Positions 25,949 through 34,029 of a DNA stretch of 42,125 nt are shown here, in pieces. Position 1 is the stretch's first letter. Each line of letters begins with the position of its first letter. The position numbers were made by a program, and so were the translations under genes. Below the pieces are notes generated by a model. The model was not told the DNA's origin. It searched no databases and saw only the letters and a program-made list of their open reading frames with translations. Source of the stretch: an uncultured Mediterraneibacter sp. (GTDB taxonomy: Bacteria; Bacillota; Clostridia; Lachnospirales; Lachnospiraceae); NCBI GenBank assembly GCA_934309345.1, contig CAKRDD010000027.1, forward strand, positions 1 through 42,125. The letters are read 5' to 3'.

Positions 25949-26019
25949 GATATACTTTTCTTCTATGTATTCTTTCTATCTTTTATATAGAAAATATAGC
26001 TCTTATTCTCCAAAAAGGC

Positions 26020-26820
26020 TTAAGGTCTAAGTCCCATTCCACCTTCTAATGTGATTGTCTCGCCGTTCATATATTTGAAATCCGGTGATGCAAGCTGTAC
26101 ACACGCTCTTCCGATCTCTTTCTCAACATCTCCGTAATGTCCTGCCGGCGGCATCTTCACATTTGCCTTAAATGCATCCGGATATGCTTTCTGGAAGTTT
26201 TCAAGCTGTGCTGTCCATGCAAGCGGGCACACGATATTTACATTGATTCCGTCTGCTCCCCACTCTGTAGCCGCTACTCTTGTCAGTCCTCTGACACCTT
26301 CCTTCGCTGCTGCATATGCACACTGTCCGTAATTACCGAAAAGTCCTGCTCCGGATGCAAAGTTGATTACGGATCCCTGTGTTTCCTTTAAATATGGATA
26401 ACATGCCTGCATATAATAAAATGTTGCATAAAGTCCTGAATAAATTGCAAGATCAAACTGCTCTGTTGTATGATCTGCAAGAGTTACTCCTGATGCAGAA
26501 GCCTGTGCATTATTAATAAGAACATCAATTCTTCCGAATTCCTCAACTGCCTGCTTTACAACACGTTCAACTGCTGCCTTGTTATCTGCTCCTGCATTGA
26601 CATCCGCCTGTACTGCAAGAACTTTCACTCCATAGAGACGTTCCAGCTCTTCTTTCGCATCTTCCAGCTTCTTTACATTTCTTCCTGTAAGAACAAGATT
26701 CGCACCTTCTTTGGCATAAGCTGTTGCAATACCGTATCCGATTGATCCACAGCTGCCATCACTTAATACTGCACGTCCTCCTCCTGTAATGATCGCTGTC
26801 TTTCCTGTAAGAAATCCCAT
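26020..26820 (-). CDS. Short-chain dehydrogenase/reductase (SDR) with extended glycine-rich loop
   Basis: NAD(P)-dependent oxidoreductase of unknown substrate. The 266 residues have a Rossmann fold with TGGG at 12-15, NNAQ at 103-106, catalytic Ser156, Tyr169 and Lys173 (YxxxK), and a C-terminal EGGMGLRP. The cofactor loop is unusual: between TGGG and IGYG lies an insert reading RAVLSDGSCGS, where classical SDRs have only one or two residues. This loosely resembles the SIxxGIA loop of FabI enoyl reductases, but the tyrosine-lysine spacing is classical. ATG 26820 has GGAGG 8 bases upstream. It is monocistronic, with its own promoter and terminator, between argC and argG on the map. Confidence 0.88.
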   Translation of the reverse strand: MGFLTGKTAIITGGGRAVLSDGSCGSIGYGIATAYAKEGANLVLTGRNVKKLEDAKEELERLYGVKVLAVQADVNAGADNKAAVERVVKQAVEEFGRIDVLINNAQASASGVTLADHTTEQFDLAIYSGLYATFYYMQACYPYLKETQGSVINFASGAGLFGNYGQCAYAAAKEGVRGLTRVAATEWGADGINVNIVCPLAWTAQLENFQKAYPDAFKANVKMPPAGHYGDVEKEIGRACVQLASPDFKYMNGETITLEGGMGLRP

Positions 26821-26940
26821 TTGTTTTTCCTCCTTTTCCTGATTGCGCATCTGTCTGACTATTTATATGAAACAGATACATCATGGTCCATTTTTGTCCT
26901 GCTATATAAATTTTTTTATATTCAGTGACATGATATTATC

Positions 26941-26982
26941 ATCATATCAGACATTTTCGCTAAAATCAACGTGTTTTACACG
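26941..26982 (-). promoter_or_regulatory. Promoter and operator of the SDR gene
   Basis: On the minus strand there is a -35 TTGATT (26964-26969), a 17-base spacer and a -10 TATGAT (26941-26946). Directly upstream of the -35 is a 5-bp palindrome with a 3-base centre, CGTGT then ACACG (26970-26982). Farther upstream is TTGACA...TGTCAA (27000-27017). Either could bind a regulator. Confidence 0.65.
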
Positions 26983-27287
26983 ATATATTTTTAACATATT
27001 TGACAAATATATGTCAATTTGAATAAATAAATCTAAATTTTTTTGGCTTTCTTCTTTGTTTCATTATTTTTTTCGCATCTTGTATATTTTTTCTTATAAG
27101 CTATTGTTTTATGCATTTTTTATGTATTATATGCGTTTTTATGCATTTTATTCATTTTTTCAAAATAATACTTGCATAATTATAAAATGTGGTGTATAGT
27201 AAGTTTTAGCTTGTTAAAGCAGAAATCTTTAGAACTCAAGAAACTGAGAAAACAGAAATTTATAAAATACATTCAGGAGGCAATAAA
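26983..27287. other. AT-rich intergenic region between the SDR gene and argG
   Basis: The 467-base gap between the divergent genes holds the SDR promoter on its left and the argG control region on its right. Between them lie the palindrome TTGACA...TGTCAA at 27000-27017 and T-rich sequence without a supported gene. Confidence 0.6.
27112..27200 (+). promoter_or_regulatory. argG promoter with ARG-box-like sites
   Basis: Promoter TTGCAT (27172-27177), 17 bases, TATAGT (27195-27200), with transcription starting near 27207. Upstream are the ARG-box-like TGCGTTTTTATGCA (27132-27145) and the looser TGCAT...ATGTA (27112-27126). A third half-matching site, TGCATAATTATAAA, overlaps the -35. The pattern suits ArgR repression. 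Confidence 0.7.
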
Positions 27288-28517
27288 ATGAGTAAAGAAA
27301 AAGTTGTATTAGCATATTCAGGTGGTCTTGATACTACAGCAATCATTCCATGGCTGAAAGAAACATTTAACTATGATGTTATCTGCTGCTGTATCGATTG
27401 TGGACAGGGAGAAGAACTGGACGGACTGGATGAAAGAGCAAAACTTTCCGGAGCTTCTAAATTATATATTGAAAATATCATCGATGAATTCTGTGATGAC
27501 TTCATCGTTCCTTGTGTAAAAGCCGGAGCTGTTTACGAGAACAAATACCTTCTCGGAACTTCCATGGCTCGTCCGGCAATCGCTAAGAAACTGGTTGAGA
27601 TTGCACGTAAAGAAGGCGCTGTTGCTATCTGTCACGGTGCAACAGGAAAAGGAAATGACCAGATCCGTTTCGAACTTGGTATCAAAGCTCTTGCTCCGGA
27701 CATCAAGATCATCGCTCCATGGCGTATGACAGATGTATGGACAATGCAGTCCCGTGAAGACGAGATTGATTACTGTAAAGCTCATGGAATCGATCTTCCA
27801 TTTGACGCAAAGCACAGCTACAGCCGTGACCGTAACCTGTGGCACATCAGCCATGAGGGACTTGAGCTTGAGAATCCGGCAAATGAGCCAAACTACGATG
27901 ATCTTCTCGTACTGAGCACAACACCAGAGAAAGCTCCAGACAAAGACGAGTACGTTACAATGACATTTGAAGCCGGTGTTCCTAAGAGCGTAAACGGAAA
28001 AGAGATGAAAGTTTCTGAAATCATCACAGAGCTGAACCGTCTTGGTGGAAAACACGGAATCGGAATCATCGATATCGTTGAGAACCGTGTTGTTGGAATG
28101 AAGTCCCGTGGTGTTTATGAGACTCCTGGCGGAACAATCCTTATGGCTGCACACGACCAGCTTGAAGAACTTGTTCTTGACCGTGCTACATATGAAGTTA
28201 AGAAAGATCTTGGAAATAAATTCGCACAGATCGTATACGAAGGAAAATGGTACACACCACTTCGTGAAGCAATCCAGGCATTTGTTGATGTTACACAGCA
28301 GTATGTAACAGGAGAAGTTAAATTCCGTCTCTATAAAGGAAATATCATCCGTGCCGGAGAGACATCTCCATACTCACTGTACAGCGAATCCCTTGCAAGC
28401 TTCACAACAGGAGATCTGTACGATCACCATGACGCTGACGGATTCATCAACCTGTTCGGACTTCCACTGAAGGTTCGTGCAATGAAGATGCAGGAAGTTG
28501 AAGCGCAGAAGAAGTAA
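27288..28517 (+). CDS. argG: Argininosuccinate synthase
   Basis: Joins citrulline and aspartate with ATP to make argininosuccinate. The 409 residues are full length, with the N-type ATP pyrophosphatase loop SGGLDTT at 11-17, CHGATGKGNDQIRFE near residue 112, and YSRDRNLWHISHEG. AGGAGG lies 8 bases before the ATG. It stands alone on the plus strand behind its own ARG-box-like promoter, and argH is not next to it. Its codon choice is distinctly richer in G and C than the AT-rich accessory gene at 32684, consistent with high expression. It ends at a shared bidirectional terminator. Confidence 0.96.
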   Translation: MSKEKVVLAYSGGLDTTAIIPWLKETFNYDVICCCIDCGQGEELDGLDERAKLSGASKLYIENIIDEFCDDFIVPCVKAGAVYENKYLLGTSMARPAIAKKLVEIARKEGAVAICHGATGKGNDQIRFELGIKALAPDIKIIAPWRMTDVWTMQSREDEIDYCKAHGIDLPFDAKHSYSRDRNLWHISHEGLELENPANEPNYDDLLVLSTTPEKAPDKDEYVTMTFEAGVPKSVNGKEMKVSEIITELNRLGGKHGIGIIDIVENRVVGMKSRGVYETPGGTILMAAHDQLEELVLDRATYEVKKDLGNKFAQIVYEGKWYTPLREAIQAFVDVTQQYVTGEVKFRLYKGNIIRAGETSPYSLYSESLASFTTGDLYDHHDADGFINLFGLPLKVRAMKMQEVEAQKK

Positions 28518-28589
28518 GAGGAATTTGTTGAACTTGGATTCTGCTTACTCAGATAATACTTTAGTTGACTAAGGGCGCAGAAGGAAGAT

Positions 28590-28632
28590 AAGAGCCAGAC
28601 AGGCACCACACACGGTAACTGTTCTGGCTCTT
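28590..28632. terminator. Bidirectional terminator between argG and the radical SAM gene
   Basis: A 10-bp stem (AAGAGCCAGA at 28590-28599, TCTGGCTCTT at 28623-28632), extended by CAG/CTG with one bulge. It sits between the convergent genes, and T-rich bases follow in each direction, though neither run is perfect. Confidence 0.75.
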
Positions 28633-28639
28633 ACTTTAA

Positions 28640-30004
28640 TTATCTCTCACCCCAGAGTTCGTCTGCTTTTGTTTTCCACTCTTTTGCGTAATGTTCGCAT
28701 TTTCCGCAGAGGTGTTCTACGGTTTCCGGGGACTGGAGGTCTGTTGATTTTGCACCGGTTTCGTGTACCATCTGCTGCAGTTTTTCCGGGTTTTCGAGCA
28801 TTGGGCACGGACGCAGATGATTGTTGTTAAATGGCTGATTGTTATGGTAAGCCATAAACAGAGGCTGGCGTAATGCATCAAGAACGCTTACTTCTTTAAT
28901 GTTTGCGCTTGAATAATGAACAAATACGCATGGCTCTGCATCTCCATTTGCATTAATATGGAAGTAATTTCTTCCTCCGGCAATACATCCTCCTACAAAC
29001 TCTCCATCATTCTGGAAATCGAATGCAAAGAGCTGTTTTCCTCCTGTTAATCCACGGATCTCACGGATGCGGTGATACATATATTCTCTCTGTTCATTTG
29101 TTGGAAGCAGATCCAGTGCTGCATCATTTCCAACCGGCATATAGTGGAAATACCATGCATAACGACATCCTTTTTCAATGATCATATCAAGGAATTTGTC
29201 GGATGTTACAGTTTCAATATTCGCGCGTGTATAACAAATTGATGTTCCAAAGATCAATCCATATGTTTTCAGAAGATCCATTGCATGCATGACTTTCTGA
29301 TAAACACCTTTTCCACGGCGTCCGTCGTTGACTTTCTCATATCCTTCCAGACTGATGGATAAGGACAGATTACCAACACGCTGCATCTCCTGGCAGAACT
29401 CATCATCTACAAGTGTTCCGTTTGTAAATGCATGGAATACACAGTCGTTGTGTTTCTCGCACAAACGGATGACATCTTTCTTTCTCACGAGCGGCTCTCC
29501 GCCTGTCAGCATATAGAGATAGATTCCAAGTTCTTTTCCTTGTGTGATCACACGATCCATATCTTCAAAAGAAAGGTTCAGAAGATGTCCGTACTCTGCT
29601 GCCCAGCATCCGGTACATTTCAGGTTGCATGCGCTGGTTGGATCCATCAAGATCAGCCATGGAATATTGCACTGATATTTTTCACGTGACTCATGCATTA
29701 ATTTTGTTCCGTAAAGCATTGCGTCAAATCCAAGATTTAATGCTGTTGTCTTAAGGACATGCGGATCCACTTCATCAAGAAGTCTGTTCAGATACTGAAC
29801 CCATTTGTTGTCCGGATCCTGAATCATCTTTCTTGCAGCTTCATAAGACGCTGGCTGGAAACGATCTTTTGCAAAGTTTTCTGTAAGATCTACAAGCTTA
29901 AGAAGTGCTTTCGTTCTATCATCTGTCTTGTTCATATATTTGAGCACTTTATCTGCTGCCAAACCAAATGCTGCTCTTTCTGCCTGAAATTTTAATCCTG
30001 CCAT
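28640..30004 (-). CDS. Radical SAM protein with C-terminal SPASM-like cysteines
   Basis: Iron-sulfur enzyme that cleaves S-adenosylmethionine to start radical chemistry; its substrate is unknown. The 454 residues have an N-terminal helical region (1-110), the cluster motif CNLKCTGC (Cys126, Cys130, Cys133) in DPTSACNLKC, the GGEP motif (LTGGEPLV), and a cysteine-rich end (CIAGGRN...PCVF...RPCPML...CGKCEHY), suggesting auxiliary clusters. ATG 30004 has AAGGTG upstream. It is divergent from a TetR regulator across 300 bases, so that regulator probably controls it. No precursor peptide gene is evident nearby, so peptide modification is only one possibility. Confidence 0.87.
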   Translation of the reverse strand: MAGLKFQAERAAFGLAADKVLKYMNKTDDRTKALLKLVDLTENFAKDRFQPASYEAARKMIQDPDNKWVQYLNRLLDEVDPHVLKTTALNLGFDAMLYGTKLMHESREKYQCNIPWLILMDPTSACNLKCTGCWAAEYGHLLNLSFEDMDRVITQGKELGIYLYMLTGGEPLVRKKDVIRLCEKHNDCVFHAFTNGTLVDDEFCQEMQRVGNLSLSISLEGYEKVNDGRRGKGVYQKVMHAMDLLKTYGLIFGTSICYTRANIETVTSDKFLDMIIEKGCRYAWYFHYMPVGNDAALDLLPTNEQREYMYHRIREIRGLTGGKQLFAFDFQNDGEFVGGCIAGGRNYFHINANGDAEPCVFVHYSSANIKEVSVLDALRQPLFMAYHNNQPFNNNHLRPCPMLENPEKLQQMVHETGAKSTDLQSPETVEHLCGKCEHYAKEWKTKADELWGER

Positions 30005-30212
30005 TTTTTTCACCTTTTCCTTACTGTTCAAGGAACCTTTCTTAAGTATAAACTATTATTTGTTACTTTAGCATTTTCCTTTTTTTCATGTAAGATTCAG
30101 ATTTTTTCAAATGTGCAGTAATTTGAACATTTTCTTTTTGTTGTTCTTTTTCGGCTACAAATCTTGTGAAATGTATCCGAAATATCGAGAAATTTCAACA
30201 CTGCGTTCTTAG

Positions 30213-30280
30213 AAAGTTATGTTAAGAAACTATCAATCTAAGTAACTTTTTTAATCACTTTCTCTTTTTTATGGTATAAT
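30213..30280 (+). promoter_or_regulatory. Divergent control region: TetR gene -10 and possible TetR operator
   Basis: A consensus -10 TATAAT (30275-30280) lies 28 bases before the TetR start, but its -35 is poor. Upstream, AAAGTTA (30213-30219) and TAACTTT (30243-30249) form an inverted repeat 23 bases apart, with AAGAAACTA in between. It could be an operator for self-regulation and for the divergent radical SAM gene. Confidence 0.45.
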
Positions 30281-30308
30281 ATTTTCATTGCAGAAAGGAT
30301 TTGAACAA

Positions 30309-30881
30309 ATGACAGAAGAGAAAAAAGAACTGACAAAAGATTTGCTGGCACTCTCTTTCAAAGAACTTATTATGAAGATGCCTTTTGAAAAGATCACAGT
30401 TAAGATGATTACCGACGGAGCTGATGTGATCCGGCCGACTTTTTATAAACATTTTCAGGACAAATACGAAATCATCGAATATATCCTCGAAAAAGAAATC
30501 AAAGATAAAATTCAGGTTCTGATTGAAAACGACATGGAAGACGATCTTCTCCGTCTTCTTTTCACCTGTCTTTCTAAAGACAAAGAATTTTATAAGAGAC
30601 TTTATTTGATCGAAGGTCCTAACTCCTTCGATCATCTGATGTTCCACTTTATTTATGATACATTGCTTACTTTATTAAACAAATATCCATTGAAATCACC
30701 TGCGAAGCTCCAGATACTCAGCCGCGAGACAATTGCGCGCTTTTATACCTTCGGGCTCGCAGATTCAGTAAAATATGCGATCATGCATGATATCACATAT
30801 ACACCGGAAGAGATTTCAGCTGCTTATGATTACCTGATTCACAACTCCGCATTTGATCTTGTGGAACATCCAGGGATTTGA
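30309..30881 (+). CDS. TetR/AcrR-family transcriptional regulator
   Basis: Likely ligand-responsive repressor. The 190 residues have an N-terminal TetR helix-turn-helix (about 8-55): FEKITVKMITDGADVIRPTFYKHFQDKYEII is the typical HTH and third-helix text. A C-terminal ligand and dimer domain resembles the DhaS-like C-terminal group. The frame runs up to a TTG at 30288, but ATG 30309 has AAAGGA at a good distance. It is divergent from the radical SAM gene and convergent with hicB, with only 37 bases between the stops and no clear terminator there. Confidence 0.88.
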   Translation: MTEEKKELTKDLLALSFKELIMKMPFEKITVKMITDGADVIRPTFYKHFQDKYEIIEYILEKEIKDKIQVLIENDMEDDLLRLLFTCLSKDKEFYKRLYLIEGPNSFDHLMFHFIYDTLLTLLNKYPLKSPAKLQILSRETIARFYTFGLADSVKYAIMHDITYTPEEISAAYDYLIHNSAFDLVEHPGI

Positions 30882-30918
30882 TGATACATAGAGGACTTAG
30901 GAACAATTTTTAGATAAA

Positions 30919-31326
30919 TTACCGCAGTCTTCCATTTACCCCTAATTTCACCATAAGAGCTTCTTGAAGGATCTGAGAGAAGTTAAGATTCTCTCGAATA
31001 GCCGCTTCATTTAACCATTCTGGAATACTGAGAGTCTTTTTTACAGCCTTTGATCTGTGCTTTCTCCGATACTCTGCCATATCAAATTCTACAATTACCA
31101 GAATCCCATCTTCAGGATCCACCGTTTCAAATTCTGATGCTTTTGGGATATCAGCACCTTCTTCTATACTGGACAATGACAACCCTAATGCATCTATCGC
31201 CATTTCATATGCTTCATCCATGCTATCGCCCTGTGTCATACATTCAGGAAAATCTGGAAAGCTAACCCAGAAACCGCCTTCTTCTGCTTTATGAAAAACA
31301 GCTGGATAAAATAATCTATTATTCAT
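30919..31326 (-). CDS. hicB: HicB-family antitoxin with C-terminal DNA-binding domain
   Basis: Antitoxin that binds and blocks HicA and represses the operon. The 135 residues have the HicB RNase-H-like domain (YPAVFHKAEEGGFWVSFPDFPECMTQG, then DSMDEAYEMAIDAL) and a C-terminal ribbon-helix-helix-like domain (SIPEWLNEAAIRENLNFSQILQEAL). The second codon ATG (31326) is favoured over the TTG before it because GAGAGG is then 7 bases away. It starts 28 bases after hicA, the usual order for this class. The DNA site it likely binds is at 31580-31619. Confidence 0.92.
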   Translation of the reverse strand: MNNRLFYPAVFHKAEEGGFWVSFPDFPECMTQGDSMDEAYEMAIDALGLSLSSIEEGADIPKASEFETVDPEDGILVIVEFDMAEYRRKHRSKAVKKTLSIPEWLNEAAIRENLNFSQILQEALMVKLGVNGRLR

Positions 31327-31354
31327 CAAATAACCTCTCTTTCAAGCGGCAGGA

Positions 31355-31543
31355 CTATCTAAGCCCTGCCTGTTTAAGTATTGCCTGCTCCAATCCTTTT
31401 TTCAAGTCCTTGGAGTGATAAGGAACAATTACCGTCTTATCAGTTTTCAGATTCTTCATTTTTACATGCGAACCATTCTGACTGATTACTTCAAATCCAT
31501 TTTCTTTCAGGAGTTTTAGCATCTCCTTCGAGCTCATTGGCAT
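31355..31543 (-). CDS. hicA: HicA-family mRNA interferase toxin
   Basis: Small double-stranded-RNA-binding-fold ribonuclease that cleaves mRNA when not held by HicB. The 62 residues include the catalytic histidine, His26, in GFEVISQNGSHVKM, and end with the typical KDLKKGLEQAILKQAGL. GGAAAGGAG precedes the ATG. It is the first gene of the pair and appears intact, with no missing catalytic residue. Confidence 0.93.
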   Translation of the reverse strand: MPMSSKEMLKLLKENGFEVISQNGSHVKMKNLKTDKTVIVPYHSKDLKKGLEQAILKQAGLR

Positions 31544-31574
31544 CTTTTGTGTCTCCTTTCCTTATCATGGTTAT

Positions 31575-31619
31575 ATTTTAATACGTAAAAATACGTGTGT
31601 CAACGTATTTTTACGTATT
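31575..31619 (-). promoter_or_regulatory. hicAB promoter covered by a 16-bp perfect inverted repeat
   Basis: On the minus strand there is a consensus -35 TTGACA (31598-31603), a 17-base spacer and a -10 TAAAAT (31575-31580). Arms of AATACGTAAAAATACG (31580-31595) and its exact complement (31604-31619) flank the 8-base centre that contains the -35. This geometry fits an autorepressor site for HicB. Confidence 0.85.
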
Positions 31620-31832
31620 AGCTTTATGTTAAAACCTATGAACTGAACCAAGAGTTACTAAACTTGCCTACTCACAAACTGACGATGGCTTTTATATCGA
31701 CAATGAAGTACATGATTGTCACACACATAAAAGCATTTGAAAAAGAAACTTTTTACTTAAAACATAACGCCCAGTAACAGACAAGAGGACTTGCAAGGTC
31801 AGAAACCTTGCAAGTCCTCTGCTGTATCATGG
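31620..31832. other. Intergenic sequence with nested inverted repeats, no gene
   Basis: It holds a nested repeat (GCTTTTAT at 31688-31695 with ATAAAAGC at 31727-31734, enclosing GACAAT/ATTGTC at 31699-31704 and 31715-31720). It also holds a perfect 15-bp hairpin at 31784-31820 with a 7-base loop downstream of the XRE gene on the minus strand. The latter is terminator-like but lacks a U-run. No open frame is convincing. Confidence 0.55.
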
Positions 31833-31906
31833 TGCTGTTGGCTGTATCCGTTCCGTCAAGGACTGCCCTACGGCGTATCGGCTTCGCCTTGTTCCTTGAC
31901 CTCACT
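31833..31906. repeat. 74-bp direct repeat, copy 1
   Basis: 71 of 74 bases match copy 2 at 32494-32567 in the same orientation, counted by eye. It holds GTCAAGG...CCTTGAC arms that could form a hairpin. It overlaps the last two bases of the XRE stop codon. The two copies bracket the XRE gene with a 661-base period. Confidence 0.9.
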
Positions 31907-32357
31907 ACATTTCTCTCAACTTTTTAGAAACTATAAAATTACACAGAAATGCTACTGCTACAATAATAAAACAAATGATTATACACCATGCAGGTACTCT
32001 CATATCTAATTGCACTCGTAGCAAAATCGTGATGGCTAAAAATACACCTCCCACAATTTGTATAAAGTCTAATATCTTTTTTTGAAGTGTCTGTAAATGC
32101 TTCTTGTCTTTTATTCTTTCAGATTTCCATATTCCATAATTTACTTGAATATCATTTACATCTTCGTCTGATATAAGTTCATCCATACTCACATCTAGCT
32201 CTAATGCCAGTTTTTTTGCCATAATCAAGTCCGGACACCTTGAACCATTTTCCCAACGACAAACTGTCTGCCTTGAAACATATAACTTATCTGCAAGTTG
32301 TTGCTGAGTGAGATTTTTTTCTTCTCTGAATTTTTTGATGTTATCATTTAATGCCAT
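31905..32357 (-). CDS. XRE-family regulator with C-terminal membrane helices
   Basis: A 150-residue protein with an N-terminal Cro/C1-type helix-turn-helix (about 5-60; KNLTQQQLADKLYVSRQTVCRWENG) and two hydrophobic helices near the C-terminus (about 100-118 and 122-142), ending in a short basic tail. Such membrane-linked XRE proteins probably sense something at the membrane, but the signal is unknown. ATG 32357 has GAGAGG 8 bases upstream; an upstream in-frame GTG lacks a site. It lies between the two 74-bp repeats and is divergent from the PD-(D/E)XK-like gene, which it may regulate. That last point is inference. Confidence 0.87.
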   Translation of the reverse strand: MALNDNIKKFREEKNLTQQQLADKLYVSRQTVCRWENGSRCPDLIMAKKLALELDVSMDELISDEDVNDIQVNYGIWKSERIKDKKHLQTLQKKILDFIQIVGGVFLAITILLRVQLDMRVPAWCIIICFIIVAVAFLCNFIVSKKLREM

Positions 32358-32493
32358 ACTCCATACCTCTCTTTCACTCACATCATATAACGATAAAACC
32401 TACAATAAAAGTACCAGTATGTATTTCTCTTGTTTCCATTTTGGTAACATCTGTTTATTCCAAGTTTTCTATACCATAATACCGATATATGGC

Positions 32494-32567
32494 TGCTGTT
32501 GGCTGTATCCGTTCCGTCAAGGACTGCCCTACGGCGTATCGGCTACGCCTTGACCCTTGACCTCACT
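32494..32567. repeat. 74-bp direct repeat, copy 2
   Basis: Same orientation as copy 1. In this copy GGCGTA and TACGCC form a clean 6-bp hairpin inside the GTCAAGG...CCTTGAC arms. The third-arm change in copy 1 weakens it. It lies in the divergent promoter region of the XRE gene and the nuclease-like gene. Confidence 0.9.
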
Positions 32568-32683
32568 TTTATTATATCAACTTTATCAAATAGTAATTGT
32601 TCTCATATATTTTCAATGTTACAATAAAATCAAAAACTTCAAAAAATAAATTACAACTATTATTTTTTCATGGAGGAAATAAA

Positions 32684-33985
32684 ATGTATTCAGTCACACA
32701 ACGAATTAGTAAAATAAAACAGCCTAGAGGTGGATATATTAAACGAAAAGATTTTACATGTATTACCTTAGAAGATGGAATTGAACTAAATTCTCAAGAA
32801 AACATCCATCCAAGTTTAATTGGTCTTGTTATTGACTATATGACCAGATTCTGTATGGGAACACCTAAAGAAACTGCCTTTCATATCTCTATACTCGGAG
32901 CTAAAATAGCTAAAAATGAATTTGTTGCTTATAAATTACTTTCCAAAATTAATGGATTAGATACTGAATCTATTATTAGCGCAAGCAAATTAGTGGGATA
33001 TGACGTGTGTTATCGAGCAGGAATGGCTTATTTTAAGCCAGTATCAGAAATCACCCCTGATACGAATACTATTGCAAACATTATAACAATGATAAAAAGA
33101 ACTTTGTCTTTTTGGGAACAATATGGTCCAATCATTAAAGATGGTTTTACTTTTGAAGGTGGATACACGTCTATCATATCAGCAGGTGATGGAGATTATT
33201 TAACCAAAGATACTTTATGGGATTTAAAAGTATTAAAAGAAGAAATCAAACCCAAATACACCTTACAATTACTTATATATTTAATTATGGGACAACATTC
33301 TATACATAAAGAATTTAAGAATATAACACAGTTAGGTATTTATAATCCACGCTTAAATAAAGTATACATCATTAAACTAGACGCTATATCTCAATCTATA
33401 ATAGATACCGTATCACGTGATGTTATAGGTTATGGAATATCAAGTGAAGAATTAAAAGAATTACATACAGCACAGTTGGATGAACTTAAAAAGAATTTCT
33501 TTAAAACTCCTATTCAAAAAAGTTCTCCAAACGTAAATGATTCTGATGACTATTTAGATAAAAAAATTTATGGATATTCAAGCAAAAAAAAATATATGTC
33601 CGTAGCATTTCCTCCTAAAATAATTGATGAATCAATATATGAAAAAGAACCTATTTTTTGGAGTGGCAATGCTCTTCCTTCCATTATCACCCAAAAGAAT
33701 CTTTCATATATAGTAAGATTTAAAGCTTGTTTCAACCTAAAAAAAGGAAAAGAACCTTTTGTCATGAATAAAACAAGTTTTCTTTACCCTTTTAACAAAG
33801 CTTTAACTACATCTGACATTTACGATTCTAAGTCTAAGAAATATTACTCACAATATTTAGACAAGAATGGTAACATAGTAAAATCAAAACCAACCCTAAT
33901 ATTAACCAGTGATGATTTCAAATTATTTCAAGAGTTATATATTGTAAAGGATTTAGAAATCCTAGATGGGTGTTACTTTTTATAA
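32684..33985 (+). CDS. Putative PD-(D/E)XK (RecB/Cas4-like) nuclease-fold protein, accessory
   Basis: I know no named family for this 433-residue protein. Residues 158-199 read like the nuclease core of RecB/Cas4 proteins: Glu158, GDGDYL with Asp169/Asp171, LWDLKV with Asp180 and Lys182, then QLLIYLIMG with Gln195 and Tyr199 (motif QxxxY). The N-terminal part has a conserved-looking HPSLIGLVIDYMTRFCMGTP segment, and the C-terminal 150 residues have no clear match. No signal peptide or membrane helix. ATG 32684 has GGAGG 7 bases upstream. The gene is much more AT-rich than its surroundings: two 60-base lines counted inside it hold 17 and 16 G+C, against 27 in one line of argG. It sits between 74-bp repeats and integrase-type repeats, so it was probably acquired by transfer. 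A DNA-processing or defence role is inference. Confidence 0.7.
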   Translation: MYSVTQRISKIKQPRGGYIKRKDFTCITLEDGIELNSQENIHPSLIGLVIDYMTRFCMGTPKETAFHISILGAKIAKNEFVAYKLLSKINGLDTESIISASKLVGYDVCYRAGMAYFKPVSEITPDTNTIANIITMIKRTLSFWEQYGPIIKDGFTFEGGYTSIISAGDGDYLTKDTLWDLKVLKEEIKPKYTLQLLIYLIMGQHSIHKEFKNITQLGIYNPRLNKVYIIKLDAISQSIIDTVSRDVIGYGISSEELKELHTAQLDELKKNFFKTPIQKSSPNVNDSDDYLDKKIYGYSSKKKYMSVAFPPKIIDESIYEKEPIFWSGNALPSIITQKNLSYIVRFKACFNLKKGKEPFVMNKTSFLYPFNKALTTSDIYDSKSKKYYSQYLDKNGNIVKSKPTLILTSDDFKLFQELYIVKDLEILDGCYFL

Positions 33986-34029
33986 CTATAATGCAAAATA
34001 GCCTTATTTTTTATCAATTATATCAAATA

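Noticed and set aside
27462..28154. 230-codon open frame antisense to argG.
   Set aside because: It lies wholly inside argG, has no ribosome site and composition typical of a shadow frame.
30285..30647. 120-codon minus-strand frame antisense to the TetR gene.
   Set aside because: It is a Phe-rich shadow of the TetR coding sequence with no start signal.
31681..31740. Nested inverted repeat considered as an IS remnant.
   Set aside because: The arms are only 8 and 6 bases, there is no target duplication, and no transposase-like peptide is seen in any frame.
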